Below the pieces are notes generated by a model, which worked only from the letters and a program-made list of their open reading frames with translations, made no database searches and was not told the DNA's origin. Shown piece after piece: positions 8,449 to 16,957 of a DNA stretch of 64,000 nt (its first letter is position 1; the number at the start of each line of letters is the position of its first letter). The position numbers were made by a program, and so were the translations under genes. Origin of the DNA: Pseudooceanicola endophyticus (GTDB lineage Bacteria; Pseudomonadota; Alphaproteobacteria; Rhodobacterales; Rhodobacteraceae); the NCBI RefSeq assembly GCF_018760365.1, contig NZ_JAHIAB010000002.1:310001-374000 (forward strand). The letters run 5' to 3'.

Positions 8449-9285
8449 CTATTCGGCGGCGCGGGCGGATTTCTCCTGTCGCTTCACCTCGTCCCAGAGC
8501 GCGTCCATCTCGGCCAGATCACTTTCCGTCGGACGTTTACCCATCGCTTCAAGAGCGTCCTCTACGGCATTGAAACGGCGTGTGAACTTGGCGTTTGCGG
8601 CGCGCAGCGCGACCTCCGGATCAACCTTCAGGTGCCGCCCGAGGTTGGCCATGACGAATAACAGGTCGCCGAATTCCTCCTCGACTTCGGCCTGGGTCAG
8701 GCTGTCCCGCGCCTCGACCAGTTCGCCGGCCTCCTCGTGGATCTTGTCCAGCACCTCGGCCGCGCCGGGCCAGTCGAAGCCCACACGCGCCGCGCGATTC
8801 TGCAGCTTGACCGCGCGCATCAGCGCCGGCAGCGCCTTTGCGACGCCGTCCAGGGTCCGCGTCTCGGCCTTGCCGGCGCGCTCGGCCGCCTTGATCTTCT
8901 CCCAGTCGACGGTCTGCTGCGCCGCGCTCTTGTCGCGGCTCTCGTCCCCGAAGACATGGGGGTGGCGGTGGATCATCTTCTGGGAGACCCGCCGCGCCAC
9001 GCTCTCGAAGCTGAACAGCCCCTGTTCCTGCGCCATCTGGGAATGGAAGACCACCTGCAGCAGCAGGTCGCCCAGCTCGCTCTCCAGCTCGTCCCAGGCC
9101 TGCCGCTCGATCGCGTCGGCGACCTCGTGGGCCTCCTCGATCGTGTAGGGCGCAATCGAGGCAAAGTCCTGCTCGATGTCCCAGGGGCACCCTGTGACAG
9201 GATCGCGCAGCCGTTGCAGGATCGCCAGCAGTTGCGGCATACCCTGCGGGACATCGTGGATCGGATCGTGATCGGTTTCGGCCAT
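8449..9285 (-). CDS. mazG: Nucleoside triphosphate pyrophosphohydrolase MazG
   Basis: MazG hydrolyses (d)NTPs to NMP and pyrophosphate, clearing abnormal nucleotides. This 278-residue protein is the full-length two-domain form. The N-terminal domain has the CPWD segment (GCPWDIEQDF) and the metal-binding EEAHE...ELGDLLLQ helices; the C-terminal domain repeats this as HEEAGELVEA and EEEFGDLLFVMANL. HRHPHVFGD marks the linker after the first domain. The ATG at 9285 has a GGGGGG-type ribosome site and directly precedes MAETDHDP. The same frame is open upstream only because it runs antisense to the divergent amidohydrolase gene. Confidence 0.96.
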   Translation of the reverse strand: MAETDHDPIHDVPQGMPQLLAILQRLRDPVTGCPWDIEQDFASIAPYTIEEAHEVADAIERQAWDELESELGDLLLQVVFHSQMAQEQGLFSFESVARRVSQKMIHRHPHVFGDESRDKSAAQQTVDWEKIKAAERAGKAETRTLDGVAKALPALMRAVKLQNRAARVGFDWPGAAEVLDKIHEEAGELVEARDSLTQAEVEEEFGDLLFVMANLGRHLKVDPEVALRAANAKFTRRFNAVEDALEAMGKRPTESDLAEMDALWDEVKRQEKSARAAE

Positions 9286-9348
9286 TGCGGAGCCCCCCGG
9301 TTTCAGCTTTCCTGCAAACTGACGGCAGTGTCCGAAGGAGTCCAGACC

Positions 9349-10518
9349 ATGCCCGTGATCAACCGCCTTGCCGGCCTGTCCGAAGAGATGACGGCCTGGC
9401 GGCGCCATATCCACAGCCACCCCGAACTTGGCTTCGATTGTCAGGAAACCGCCGCCTTCGTGGCGGGAAAACTGCGCGAATTCGGGATCGAGGAAATCCA
9501 CGAGGGCATTGCCCGCACCGGCATCGTCGCCATCATCGAGGGCCGCGCGCCCGGGCGCACCATCGGGTTGCGCGCCGACATGGATGCCCTGCCCATGCAG
9601 GAGCTGACGGGCCTCGACTATGCCTCCGAAGTGCCGGGGCGGATGCATGCCTGCGGCCATGATGGACATACGGCGATGCTGCTGGGGGCGGCGAAATACC
9701 TCTCGGAGACCCGCAACTTCGCGGGCCGCGTGGCGCTGATCTTCCAGCCCGCCGAAGAGGATGGCGGCGGCGGTGGCCGTATGGTCGAGGAAGGGATCAT
9801 GGAGCGCTTCGACATCGCCGAGGTCTATGCGCTGCACAATGCCCCGGGCCTGCCCGAGGGCAGCTTCATGACCACGCCGGGGCCGCAGATGGCGGCGGTC
9901 GACACGATCCACATCCATGTCCGCGGCAAGGGCGGCCATGCCGCCACCCCGCACGAGACGAAGGATCCGATCCCGGCGGTGATCGGCATGGTCTCGGCGA
10001 TCCAGACGATCCCGTCGCGCAACCACAATCCGCTGAAGGATCTGGTGATCTCGATCACCCAGATCCATACCGGCAGCGCCGAGAACATCGTCCCCGACAC
10101 CGCCTATATCAACGGCACGGTGCGCACCTACGAGGAGTCGGTGCAGGACATGGTCGAGGCCCGCCTGCAGGAGATCGTCGCCGGCCAGGCCGCCGCCTAC
10201 GGCGTCGAGGCCGAGCTGATCTACGAACGCTGGTACCCCGCGACGGTCAATGATGCCGACTGCGCCGCCTTCGCCGCCGATGTCGCCCGCGAGGTCGCCG
10301 GAGAACGCCGTGTGCTCTGGGATCAGGGCCGCGAGATGGGGGCGGAGGATTTCTCCTTCATGCTGAAGGCGCGTCCCGGCGCCTTCCTGTTCATCGGCCA
10401 GGGCGACACCGCCGCCGTCCACCAGTCGAAATACGATTTCAACGATCGCATCGCGCCGGTGGGGGCCAGCTTCTTCGCCCGCCTGATCGAAACCGCCCTG
10501 CCTGTCGGAAAGGACTGA
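9349..10518 (+). CDS. M20 metallopeptidase / amidohydrolase (hippurate hydrolase-like)
   Basis: This 389-residue M20D-family enzyme hydrolyses an amide bond of an N-acyl or N-carbamoyl amino acid. Metal ligands are in ACGHDGH (Cys102, His104), the EE pair at 136-137 in QPAEEDGGGG and His163 in LHNAPG, with a C-terminal His in AVHQSKYDFND. The dimerisation domain spans roughly residues 185-295. The ATG at 9349 is preceded by GAAGGAG at ideal spacing. It is followed after 4 nt by agmatinase, so the two likely form an operon for nitrogen-containing substrates. The substrate is not predictable; hippurate is only the family label. Confidence 0.92.
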   Translation: MPVINRLAGLSEEMTAWRRHIHSHPELGFDCQETAAFVAGKLREFGIEEIHEGIARTGIVAIIEGRAPGRTIGLRADMDALPMQELTGLDYASEVPGRMHACGHDGHTAMLLGAAKYLSETRNFAGRVALIFQPAEEDGGGGGRMVEEGIMERFDIAEVYALHNAPGLPEGSFMTTPGPQMAAVDTIHIHVRGKGGHAATPHETKDPIPAVIGMVSAIQTIPSRNHNPLKDLVISITQIHTGSAENIVPDTAYINGTVRTYEESVQDMVEARLQEIVAGQAAAYGVEAELIYERWYPATVNDADCAAFAADVAREVAGERRVLWDQGREMGAEDFSFMLKARPGAFLFIGQGDTAAVHQSKYDFNDRIAPVGASFFARLIETALPVGKD

Positions 10519-10522
10519 GACG

Positions 10523-11488
10523 ATGGCTCTGGAAGATGCAAAGACCCAGGTGGATCAGGCCTTCACGCGGACAGATCCGCGCGGGCTCAGCTACGAGAAC
10601 GCCTTCGGCGGCGCCCCGAGCTTCCTGCGGCGTCGCTACACCAAGGACCTCGCGGGCTACGATCTGGCGGTGACCGGCGTGCCCTTCGATCAGGCGGTGA
10701 CCAACCGCACCGGCACCCGCCTTGGCCCCCGCGCGATTCGCGAAGCCTCGACGCTCCAGCCCTATGATCCGCCCTATGGCTGGGGCTTCGATCCGCTGGG
10801 TGAATTCGCCATCGCCGATTACGGTGATTTGGCCTTCGACTACGCCAAGGTGGCAGAGTTCCCCGAAACCCTCACCGCCCATATCCGCTCGATCCTTGAC
10901 CAGGGCGCGGCCTCGGTGGTGCTGGGGGGGGATCACTACATCTCCTTCCCGATCCTCAAGGCCTATGCCGAGAAGTTTGGGCCCCTGTCGCTGGTGCATT
11001 TCGATGCTCACAGCGACACCTGGCAGGATGACGACATGTCCCGGATCGATCATGGGACGATGTTCTACAAGGCGATCAAGTTGGGGCTGATCGATCCCGC
11101 GACCTCGGTCCAGGTGGGCATCCGCACGGTGAATGACAGTGCCTGGGGGATGAACATCATCGACGCCCCCGAAGTGCACGAGGTCGGCCCGAAGGCCACG
11201 GCGGCGAAGATCCGCGAGATCGTCGGGGATCGCCCGTGCTACCTGACCTTCGACATCGACTGCCTGGACCCGGCCTTTGCGCCCGGCACCGGCACACCGG
11301 TCTGGGGCGGCCTCAGCTCGGCCCAGGCGGCGGCGATCCTGCGCGGCATCGCGGGCATCGACCTCAAGGGCGGTGACGTGGTCGAGGTCTCTCCGCCTTT
11401 CGACACGACAGGCGCCACCGCCATCGCCGGCGCCCATGTGGCGATGGAGATCATTGCCCTCTGGTGCTGGACGCGCCGGAAGGCCTGA
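10523..11488 (+). CDS. speB: Agmatinase / ureohydrolase
   Basis: This enzyme splits agmatine into putrescine and urea or acts on a related guanidino compound. The 321-residue protein has all manganese ligands of the arginase/agmatinase family: His138 in GGDH, Asp161, His163 and Asp165 in HFDAHSDT, and Asp244 and Asp246 in FDIDCLDP, followed by AFAPGTGTPVWGG. It begins 4 nt after the M20 amidohydrolase stop and is probably co-transcribed. The YDPPYGWGFDPL segment near residue 80 is typical of agmatinases rather than arginases, but guanidinobutyrase or a similar activity is possible. A palindromic repeat pair follows the gene. Confidence 0.92.
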   Translation: MALEDAKTQVDQAFTRTDPRGLSYENAFGGAPSFLRRRYTKDLAGYDLAVTGVPFDQAVTNRTGTRLGPRAIREASTLQPYDPPYGWGFDPLGEFAIADYGDLAFDYAKVAEFPETLTAHIRSILDQGAASVVLGGDHYISFPILKAYAEKFGPLSLVHFDAHSDTWQDDDMSRIDHGTMFYKAIKLGLIDPATSVQVGIRTVNDSAWGMNIIDAPEVHEVGPKATAAKIREIVGDRPCYLTFDIDCLDPAFAPGTGTPVWGGLSSAQAAAILRGIAGIDLKGGDVVEVSPPFDTTGATAIAGAHVAMEIIALWCWTRRKA

Positions 11489-11524
11489 GGGCATCCCTTT
11501 CGAAGAAACGGGGCGCCTCCGGCG

Positions 11525-11622
11525 GGGATATTTATGGCCAGATGACAGGGAGCGGGCGCTCTTCATCATCTGGCCGGAAATATCCCGGGGGAGTCTCCGC
11601 AGGAGACGGGGGCAGAGCCCCC
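11525..11622 (+). repeat. Palindromic intergenic element, copy 2, with an inverted half-copy
   Basis: The right unit (11566-11622) has flank TCATCTGGCCGGAAATAT, inner stem GTCTCC-GCA-GGAGAC (11593-11607) and hairpin GGGGGC-AGA-GCCCCC (11608-11622). The left flank is repeated in inverted orientation at 11525-11545, so the two flanks can pair across a 20-nt spacer. It lies between speB and prfA. Confidence 0.85.
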
Positions 11623-11671
11623 TCACGGGCATCCCCCTTGACCCGCGCGCGGGATTGGGAAACAGCAAGAC

Positions 11672-12721
11672 ATGATTTCCGAAGACAGGCTGGTCCGGAT
11701 CACGGGCCGATACGAATTCATCGAGGCTAAGATGGCGGAAGGCGGGGGCGATTTTGTCGCCCTGGCCCGGGAATATGCCGAGCTGAAACCCGTGGTGGAG
11801 GCCGTGCGTCGCTACCAGGTCCTGCTTGGCAACCTGCGGGAGGCGGAAGAGATGCTCTCCGATTCCGAGATGAGGGCCCTTGCCGAAGAGGAACTCCCGC
11901 GTCTGAAGGCGTTGCTGCCGGAGCTGGAGCACGAGGTGCAGCTGGCCCTGCTGCCACGCGATGCCGCCGATGCCCGCCCCGCCATGATCGAGATCCGCCC
12001 CGGCACCGGCGGTGATGAGGCCGCGCTGTTCGCCGCTGACCTGCTGCGCATGTATCAGCGCTATGCCGAAGGCCGGGGCTGGTCCTTCGCCATTGTCGCC
12101 CAGCAGCTGACCGAGCTCGGCGGCATCAAGGAGGTGACGGCGGCGATCAAGGGCGAGGGTGTCTTTGCCCGGCTCAAGTTCGAAAGCGGCGTCCACCGCG
12201 TCCAGCGCGTGCCCCAGACCGAGAGCGGCGGGCGCATCCATACTTCGGCCGCCACCGTCGCGGTGCTGCCCGAGGCGCAGGAGGTCGATATTCAGATCGA
12301 TCCGAACGACTTGCGCATCGACACCATGCGCAGCTCGGGCGCCGGCGGTCAGCATGTCAACACCACCGATTCCGCCGTTCGCATCACCCACGTTCCGACC
12401 GGCATCGTCGTCACTTCGTCAGAGAAGTCCCAGCACCAGAACCGGGCCATCGCCATGCAGGTTCTGCGCAACCGTCTCTTCGACATGGAACGCCAGAAGG
12501 CTGCCGAGGCCCGCGCCGCCGACCGCAGGGCGCAGGTCGGTTCGGGCGACCGCTCCGAACGCATCCGCACCTACAACTTCCCCCAGGGCCGGATGACCGA
12601 TCACCGGATCAACCTGACGCTCTACAAGCTGGACCAGATCCTGCAGGGCGATCTGGACGAGGTGATCGATGCGCTGATCGCCGATCACCAGGCGCAGCTT
12701 CTGGCCGAGACCGGCGCATGA
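11672..12721 (+). CDS. prfA: Peptide chain release factor 1
   Basis: RF1 reads UAA and UAG in the ribosomal A site and triggers peptide release. The 349-residue protein has the universal GGQ at residues 225-227 in [15 protein letters not shown] and the stop-codon-reading tripeptide PQT at 181-183 (PAT in E. coli), followed by [14 protein letters not shown]. The usual coiled N-terminal domain covers residues 1-100. The ribosome binding site is weak (GGGAAACAGC upstream). It overlaps prmC by 4 nt (ATGA), coupling the factor to the enzyme that methylates its GGQ glutamine. Confidence 0.97.
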   Translation: MISEDRLVRITGRYEFIEAKMAEGGGDFVALAREYAELKPVVEAVRRYQVLLGNLREAEEMLSDSEMRALAEEELPRLKALLPELEHEVQLALLPRDAADARPAMIEIRPGTGGDEAALFAADLLRMYQRYAEGRGWSFAIVAQQLTELGGIKEVTAAIKGEGVFARLKFESGVHRVQRVPQTESGGRIHTSAATVAVLPEAQEVDIQIDPNDLRIDTMRSSGAGGQHVNTTDSAVRITHVPTGIVVTSSEKSQHQNRAIAMQVLRNRLFDMERQKAAEARAADRRAQVGSGDRSERIRTYNFPQGRMTDHRINLTLYKLDQILQGDLDEVIDALIADHQAQLLAETGA

Positions 12722-13560
12722 GCCCCGCCCTGGCCCTGCGCGCGGCCGCGCGGACCCTGACCGAAGCCGGAATTCCAGGCGCCATGCAGGATGCCCGGCG
12801 CCTGCTGGCCCATGTGCTTGATCTGGCGCCCGAACGGCTCAGCATCGACATGCCGTCGCAGCTGGACGCGGCGCAGCAGGCGGCCTTCGAGGCCGCGATC
12901 ACCCGGCGGGCCGCGCATACGCCGGTCTCGCATATCACCGGCCAGCGGCTGTTCTACGGGCGGCGTTTCGCCGTCAGCCCCGACGTGCTCGATCCGCGTC
13001 CCGAGACCGAAGAGCTGGTGGCCGAGGCGCTGGAGCAGCCCTTCGCCTCGGTGCTGGACCTGGGCACCGGATCCGGCTGCATCCTGCTGACCCTGCTGGC
13101 GGAACGTCCCCGGGCGCGGGGCCTGGGCGTCGATCTCTCGGAGACGGCGCTGGCGGTGGCGCGCCGCAACGCCGAGGCGCTGGAGGTCGCGCAGCGCGTG
13201 ACGCTGCGCCCGTCGGACTGGTTCCAGGCGGTGGAGGGGCGCTTCGAGCTGATCGTCTCCAACCCCCCCTACATCGCCGAAGCCGAGATGACGGCGCTCT
13301 CGCCCGAGGTGCTGCGGGAACCCCGCATGGCCCTGACCCCCGGCGGGGACGGGCTGGCGCCCTACCGGGTGATCGCCGCCGAGGCGGCGCGCCATCTTGT
13401 CCCCGGCGGTCGCCTCCTGACCGAGATCGGCTGGCAGCAGGGACCCGCCGTCGTCGCGCTGTTCCACGCGGCAGGGCTTGAAAATGTCCGCATCCGCGGC
13501 GATATGGATGGCAGGGATCGCGTGGTCTGTGCCGAGGCGCCGCAGCCAGGCACCACCTGA
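12718..13560 (+). CDS. prmC: Release factor glutamine N5-methyltransferase PrmC (HemK)
   Basis: PrmC methylates the glutamine of the GGQ motif in RF1 and RF2 with S-adenosylmethionine. In this 280-residue protein the SAM-binding motif DLGTGSG is at residues 114-120, and the glutamine-binding NPPY is at 182-185 in [11 protein letters not shown]. An N-terminal helical substrate domain covers residues 1-75. The start ATG overlaps the prfA stop (ATGA), so translation is coupled, which is the common arrangement. Length and motifs are as expected for the family. Confidence 0.97.
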   Translation: MSPALALRAAARTLTEAGIPGAMQDARRLLAHVLDLAPERLSIDMPSQLDAAQQAAFEAAITRRAAHTPVSHITGQRLFYGRRFAVSPDVLDPRPETEELVAEALEQPFASVLDLGTGSGCILLTLLAERPRARGLGVDLSETALAVARRNAEALEVAQRVTLRPSDWFQAVEGRFELIVSNPPYIAEAEMTALSPEVLREPRMALTPGGDGLAPYRVIAAEAARHLVPGGRLLTEIGWQQGPAVVALFHAAGLENVRIRGDMDGRDRVVCAEAPQPGTT

Positions 13561-13658
13561 ACAGCCGGCAAACCCCGGCGCGCCCTCCCCGAAGGTGGAT
13601 GTGAAACGGCCCGATTGCGGGAAACCTGCCAAATCTGGCTAAAAGTTTCACTTCCCCC

Positions 13659-13687
13659 TTGTCATCTGCAACGGAGCATGCTTATTC
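13659..13687 (+). promoter_or_regulatory. Candidate promoter for the DUF4167 gene
   Basis: TTGTCA (13659-13664), a 17-nt spacer and TTATTC (13682-13687) resemble a sigma-70 promoter. It would leave a leader of about 150 nt before the ATG at 13842. No ORF or clear RNA structure was recognised in the rest of the 281-nt gap. Confidence 0.4.
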
Positions 13688-13841
13688 CAGTTGAGACCGG
13701 GATGCGGACGCTCGCCCAAGTTAGGCAAGCCCCCCCGGAACCAAGCCAGACAGGAGCCGCTCTCCAGCTTACGGTGCCAAGCCAGCGCCGCGGGGATGAG
13801 GCGGCGACGCATGACAAACTCAAGGCTAGACAGCTGACCTT

Positions 13842-14600
13842 ATGAGATCTTCGAAATCACGTTCGCGGAACAAGTCCCGCAACCGGTCTGTCGGCAATAT
13901 TGTCAATCGGGTGTTCGATTCCTCGGGCCCTGAAGGCAAGGTGCGCGGCACGCCGCAACAGATCATCGACAAATATACCCAGCTGGCGCGCGATGCGACC
14001 CTGGCCGGGGACCGTGTGGCCACGGAAAACTTCTACCAGCACGCGGAACATTACCTGCGGATGCTCGGAGAGGCGCAGCGCGACCAGGAAAACCGGCGCG
14101 AGCAGCAGGAAGCCGAGAACCGCAACCGCCAGGCCGAGCGGGACCGTGATCGCGCACCGCGCCCCGAGCGGGACGGCAATGGCAATGGCGCGCAGCAGGG
14201 GCATCAGGCCCAGCACGCTCCGGCGCCGCAGCCCGCAGCCGAGGCAGAGGCCCCCGTGGCCGCCGAAGCCGCCCCGGTGACAGAGGCCGGCGACAAGCCC
14301 GACAGGGCCCCGGAAAAGACCGAGGACAAGCCCCGGGCCCGCAGCCGCAAGGCCGAGGGCGAGAAGGGCGACAAGCCCGCCGCCAAGCCGCGCCGCAGCC
14401 GCGCAAAGCCGGCGCTTTCGGATGACGTAATCGACACTTCCTCCGGTGAGGATGACGGCTCGATGCTCGTCGAAACCCCCGAGGACAAGGCCAGCAAGCC
14501 GGCGCCGCGCAAGCGTGCCGCCTCCAGCCGCTCCAAGAAGCCCACCGCAGCCGAGGCCGCACCGGGGGGCGACAAGCCCTCTTCGGAAGCCGCCGAATAA
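13842..14600 (+). CDS. DUF4167 domain protein with a disordered tail
   Basis: The N-terminal 80 residues are the DUF4167 domain: a very basic start (MRSSKSRSRNKSRNRSVGN), then VFDSSGPEGKVRGTPQQIIDKY and ARDATLAGDRVATENFYQHAEHYLRML (quoted in part). The rest of the 252-residue protein is low-complexity Ala/Glu/Lys/Pro/Arg, probably disordered. The family is restricted largely to alphaproteobacteria, and the basic N-terminus suggests RNA or ribosome contact, but function is not established. It follows prfA-prmC after a 281-nt gap and has its own terminator. The ATG at 13842 gives the expected N-terminus. Confidence 0.88.
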   Translation: MRSSKSRSRNKSRNRSVGNIVNRVFDSSGPEGKVRGTPQQIIDKYTQLARDATLAGDRVATENFYQHAEHYLRMLGEAQRDQENRREQQEAENRNRQAERDRDRAPRPERDGNGNGAQQGHQAQHAPAPQPAAEAEAPVAAEAAPVTEAGDKPDRAPEKTEDKPRARSRKAEGEKGDKPAAKPRRSRAKPALSDDVIDTSSGEDDGSMLVETPEDKASKPAPRKRAASSRSKKPTAAEAAPGGDKPSSEAAE

Positions 14601-14620
14601 TCGCGGCTTCCGGTTCAGAT

Positions 14621-14656
14621 CGAAAAGGGGCGGTCCCGACGGGCCGCCCCTTTTCG
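14621..14656 (+). terminator. Intrinsic terminator of the DUF4167 gene
   Basis: Perfect 13-bp stem CGAAAAGGGGCGG (14621-14633) with CCGCCCCTTTTCG (14644-14656) and a 10-nt loop, starting 21 nt after the stop. The TTTT lies inside the right arm, as in A/U-flanked bidirectional terminators, so it may also work on the minus strand. Confidence 0.85.
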
Positions 14657-14666
14657 CATGGCTCTC

Positions 14667-14727
14667 TCATCTGGCCGGAAATATCCCGGGGGAGTCTTCC
14701 GGTACGGAAGACGGGGGCAGCGCCCCC
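14667..14727 (+). repeat. Palindromic intergenic element, copy 3
   Basis: Flank TCATCTGGCCGGAAATAT, inner stem GTCTTCCG-GTA-CGGAAGAC (14694-14712), then GGGGGC-AGC-GCCCCC (14713-14727). It sits between the converging DUF4167 gene and rsmA. Confidence 0.85.
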
Positions 14728-14761
14728 GCACCGCCTCCTGCAGGGGGCTCCGTCTCGGGGC

Positions 14762-15604
14762 TCAGCCTGCCGCGATGTTGCGGGCCAGGGCGCAGAACTG
14801 CTCCAGCCCGATGGTCTCGGCACGGTCGGTGGGCTTGATCCCCGATGCCAGCAGACGGTCCTCGATGTCGGGCGCCGCGCCCTTCAGGGCGGCACGCAGC
14901 ATCTTGCGGCGCTGGTTGAAGGCCTGGGCCACGACGCGTTCCAGCACCTTGGGATCGGCGGGATAGCGCGGCTCGGGCAGGGCGGTCAGATGCACCACGG
15001 CCGAAGAGACCTTGGGCGGCGGCGTGAAGGCCTCGGGCGGCAGCGAGATCGCGATATGGGCCTCGGCGCGCCAGGCGCACAGGATCGCCAGGCGGCCATA
15101 GGCCTTGGAGCCCGGGGTCGCCACGATGCGCTCGGCCACCTCGCGCTGGAACATCAGCGTCAGGCTTTCCCAGAACGGCGGCCAGTCCTTCGGCGTCAGC
15201 CAGCGCACCAGCAGCTCGGTGCCGACATTGTAGGGCAGGTTCGCCGCCACCCGGATCGGCGGCGTCAAATGGGCCAGCGGATCGACCTCCAGCGCGTCGC
15301 CCTCGATCACCTGAAGCCGTCCGGGGTAATGCGCGGCAATCTCGGCCAGGGCGGGCAGGCAGCGGCTGTCCTTCTCGATGGCCAGCACCTTGCGCGCCCC
15401 TTCGGACAGCAGCCCGCGGGTCAGCCCGCCGGGGCCGGGGCCCACTTCCAGCACGTCGCAGCCCGACAGGTCGCCGGCCTGGCGGGCGATCTTCGCCGTC
15501 AGGTTCAGGTCCAGCAGGAAGTTCTGGCCAAGGGATTTCTTGGCGGCGAGGCCATGGGTCGTGATGACCTCGCGCAGGGGCGGCAGCCCGTCGATCGCCG
15601 CCAT
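14762..15604 (-). CDS. rsmA: 16S rRNA (adenine1518/1519-N6) dimethyltransferase RsmA (KsgA)
   Basis: RsmA dimethylates two adjacent adenosines in helix 45 of 16S rRNA late in 30S assembly. The 280-residue protein has LGQNFLLD near the N-terminus, the SAM-binding motif [13 protein letters not shown] and the catalytic NLPYNVGT. The C-terminal helical domain ends with the EQFCALARN segment. The ATG at 15604 lies one base after the surA stop, so the two are coupled. Many related genomes carry pdxA between surA and rsmA; here it is absent and found at 57.6 kb. Confidence 0.97.
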   Translation of the reverse strand: MAAIDGLPPLREVITTHGLAAKKSLGQNFLLDLNLTAKIARQAGDLSGCDVLEVGPGPGGLTRGLLSEGARKVLAIEKDSRCLPALAEIAAHYPGRLQVIEGDALEVDPLAHLTPPIRVAANLPYNVGTELLVRWLTPKDWPPFWESLTLMFQREVAERIVATPGSKAYGRLAILCAWRAEAHIAISLPPEAFTPPPKVSSAVVHLTALPEPRYPADPKVLERVVAQAFNQRRKMLRAALKGAAPDIEDRLLASGIKPTDRAETIGLEQFCALARNIAAG

Positions 15605-15605
15605 G

Positions 15606-16865
15606 TTATTGCACGATCCTTGCGTCTGCACGCAGCTCGGCCAGGTAGCCATCCGCATAGGAGCTGAGCTGGCGGTCCTTGAGCTGGTTCATCACCTTGG
15701 TGCGGTCGATATCGGCGGGCACGCCGGCGGGGGTGCGCCCGCAGAGCATCAGCAGCTCCAGTGTCTGGCCGTTGTCGCGCGTCACCGCGGTCGAGATCTC
15801 GTTGTCGTCAAGCTTGGCCAGCGCCACGGCCTCGTCGGTGGGGATCTTGTCGGGGGCCAGGCTGACCCGGTCCAGCAGCTTCTCGGGCTGGCCCTTGTTG
15901 ATGCCGTAAAGATCGTCGCAGGTGTCGATGCTCTGGGCGATCTGGGCGGCGCGGGCCATGGCCTCGGGGGAATGGCCGCCGGGGATGTAGTAGCGGGCGA
16001 AATCGATTGCCGAATAGGTCTTCTTCGGCGCCGCGTTCTCGCGCAGGGCGCGCAGCTGGAACAGCGCCAGTGCCCCTTGGACCTGCAGCGGCGGTGTCAC
16101 CTCGCCGGGTTTCAGCGCCATGATCTGGGTTTGCAGCACCGGCGGCAGGTTCGAGATCGGCATCCAGTCGACCTTGCCGCCCTCTGCCGCGCTCTGCCCG
16201 GCAGAGACCTTGCGGGCGGCATCGGCGAAGGCGGGGATCGAGTGGATCTGGGAGATCTGCTCGGCCAGCCGCGCCGCGCCCTGGGGATCGGAGCCGGTGG
16301 GGATGAAGATTTCCGAGATCGCGACGCTGACGCTGCCCTGGTTGGCCTGGGCGGCCAGCGCGGCATCGACTTCCTGCTCGGTCACGTCGACCTTGGACTG
16401 GAAGCGGGCCCGCACCAGCTCCTGCCAGGTGGCGCCGGCGCGCACGAAGTCGCGGAAGGATTCCTTGTCGATGCCGGCCTGGGAAAGGCGGGCCAGGAAG
16501 TCGTTCAGCGACAGCTGGGTGCGGCTGACGTATTGCTCCATCGCGGCCTGGATCTGATCGTCCTTCAGCGCGAAGCCGAAGCTGTCGGCGGCCCCCAGTT
16601 CCAGCTTCTCGTCGATCAGGGCATCGCGGGCCATCTTGCGCACGTCGCCGGGCGCGCCCAGCACGGTCAGCAGGCGGGTGCGCTGGTCGATTTCGTACTG
16701 GGTGATCACCTTGTCGTTGACCCGGATCGCCGGGCCGAAGGTCTGGGCGGAGGCCCCCTGGGGCGCCAGAGGCGCGAGGGCCAGCATCATCGCCAGCGCC
16801 AGCGGGAGGGCCCTGGCCCCCGCGCGGGATTTGCCTTGGAAGCGCGTCGTCGCGGGTGTGCTCAT
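15606..16865 (-). CDS. surA: Periplasmic peptidyl-prolyl isomerase/chaperone SurA
   Basis: SurA escorts unfolded outer-membrane proteins across the periplasm. From the ATG at 16865 the 419-residue protein has a signal peptide (basic start, hydrophobic [15 protein letters not shown], cleavage near GASAQ) followed by the SurA N-terminal domain ([14 protein letters not shown]). A parvulin-type domain is seen around [11 protein letters not shown] to [17 protein letters not shown] at 16928 would add 21 residues ahead of the signal peptide and seems less likely. It follows lptD, itself a SurA-dependent client, and precedes rsmA with a 1-nt gap. Confidence 0.92.
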   Translation of the reverse strand: MSTPATTRFQGKSRAGARALPLALAMMLALAPLAPQGASAQTFGPAIRVNDKVITQYEIDQRTRLLTVLGAPGDVRKMARDALIDEKLELGAADSFGFALKDDQIQAAMEQYVSRTQLSLNDFLARLSQAGIDKESFRDFVRAGATWQELVRARFQSKVDVTEQEVDAALAAQANQGSVSVAISEIFIPTGSDPQGAARLAEQISQIHSIPAFADAARKVSAGQSAAEGGKVDWMPISNLPPVLQTQIMALKPGEVTPPLQVQGALALFQLRALRENAAPKKTYSAIDFARYYIPGGHSPEAMARAAQIAQSIDTCDDLYGINKGQPEKLLDRVSLAPDKIPTDEAVALAKLDDNEISTAVTRDNGQTLELLMLCGRTPAGVPADIDRTKVMNQLKDRQLSSYADGYLAELRADARIVQ

Positions 16866-16957
16866 CTCTGCCTGCCCTTGTCCTTTCGGGGCCGGAACGC
16901 CTGTCCCGGCCTGTCGTTTCTCGGCCACATGTATAGCCCTTTGGCGCCCTGTCTCAA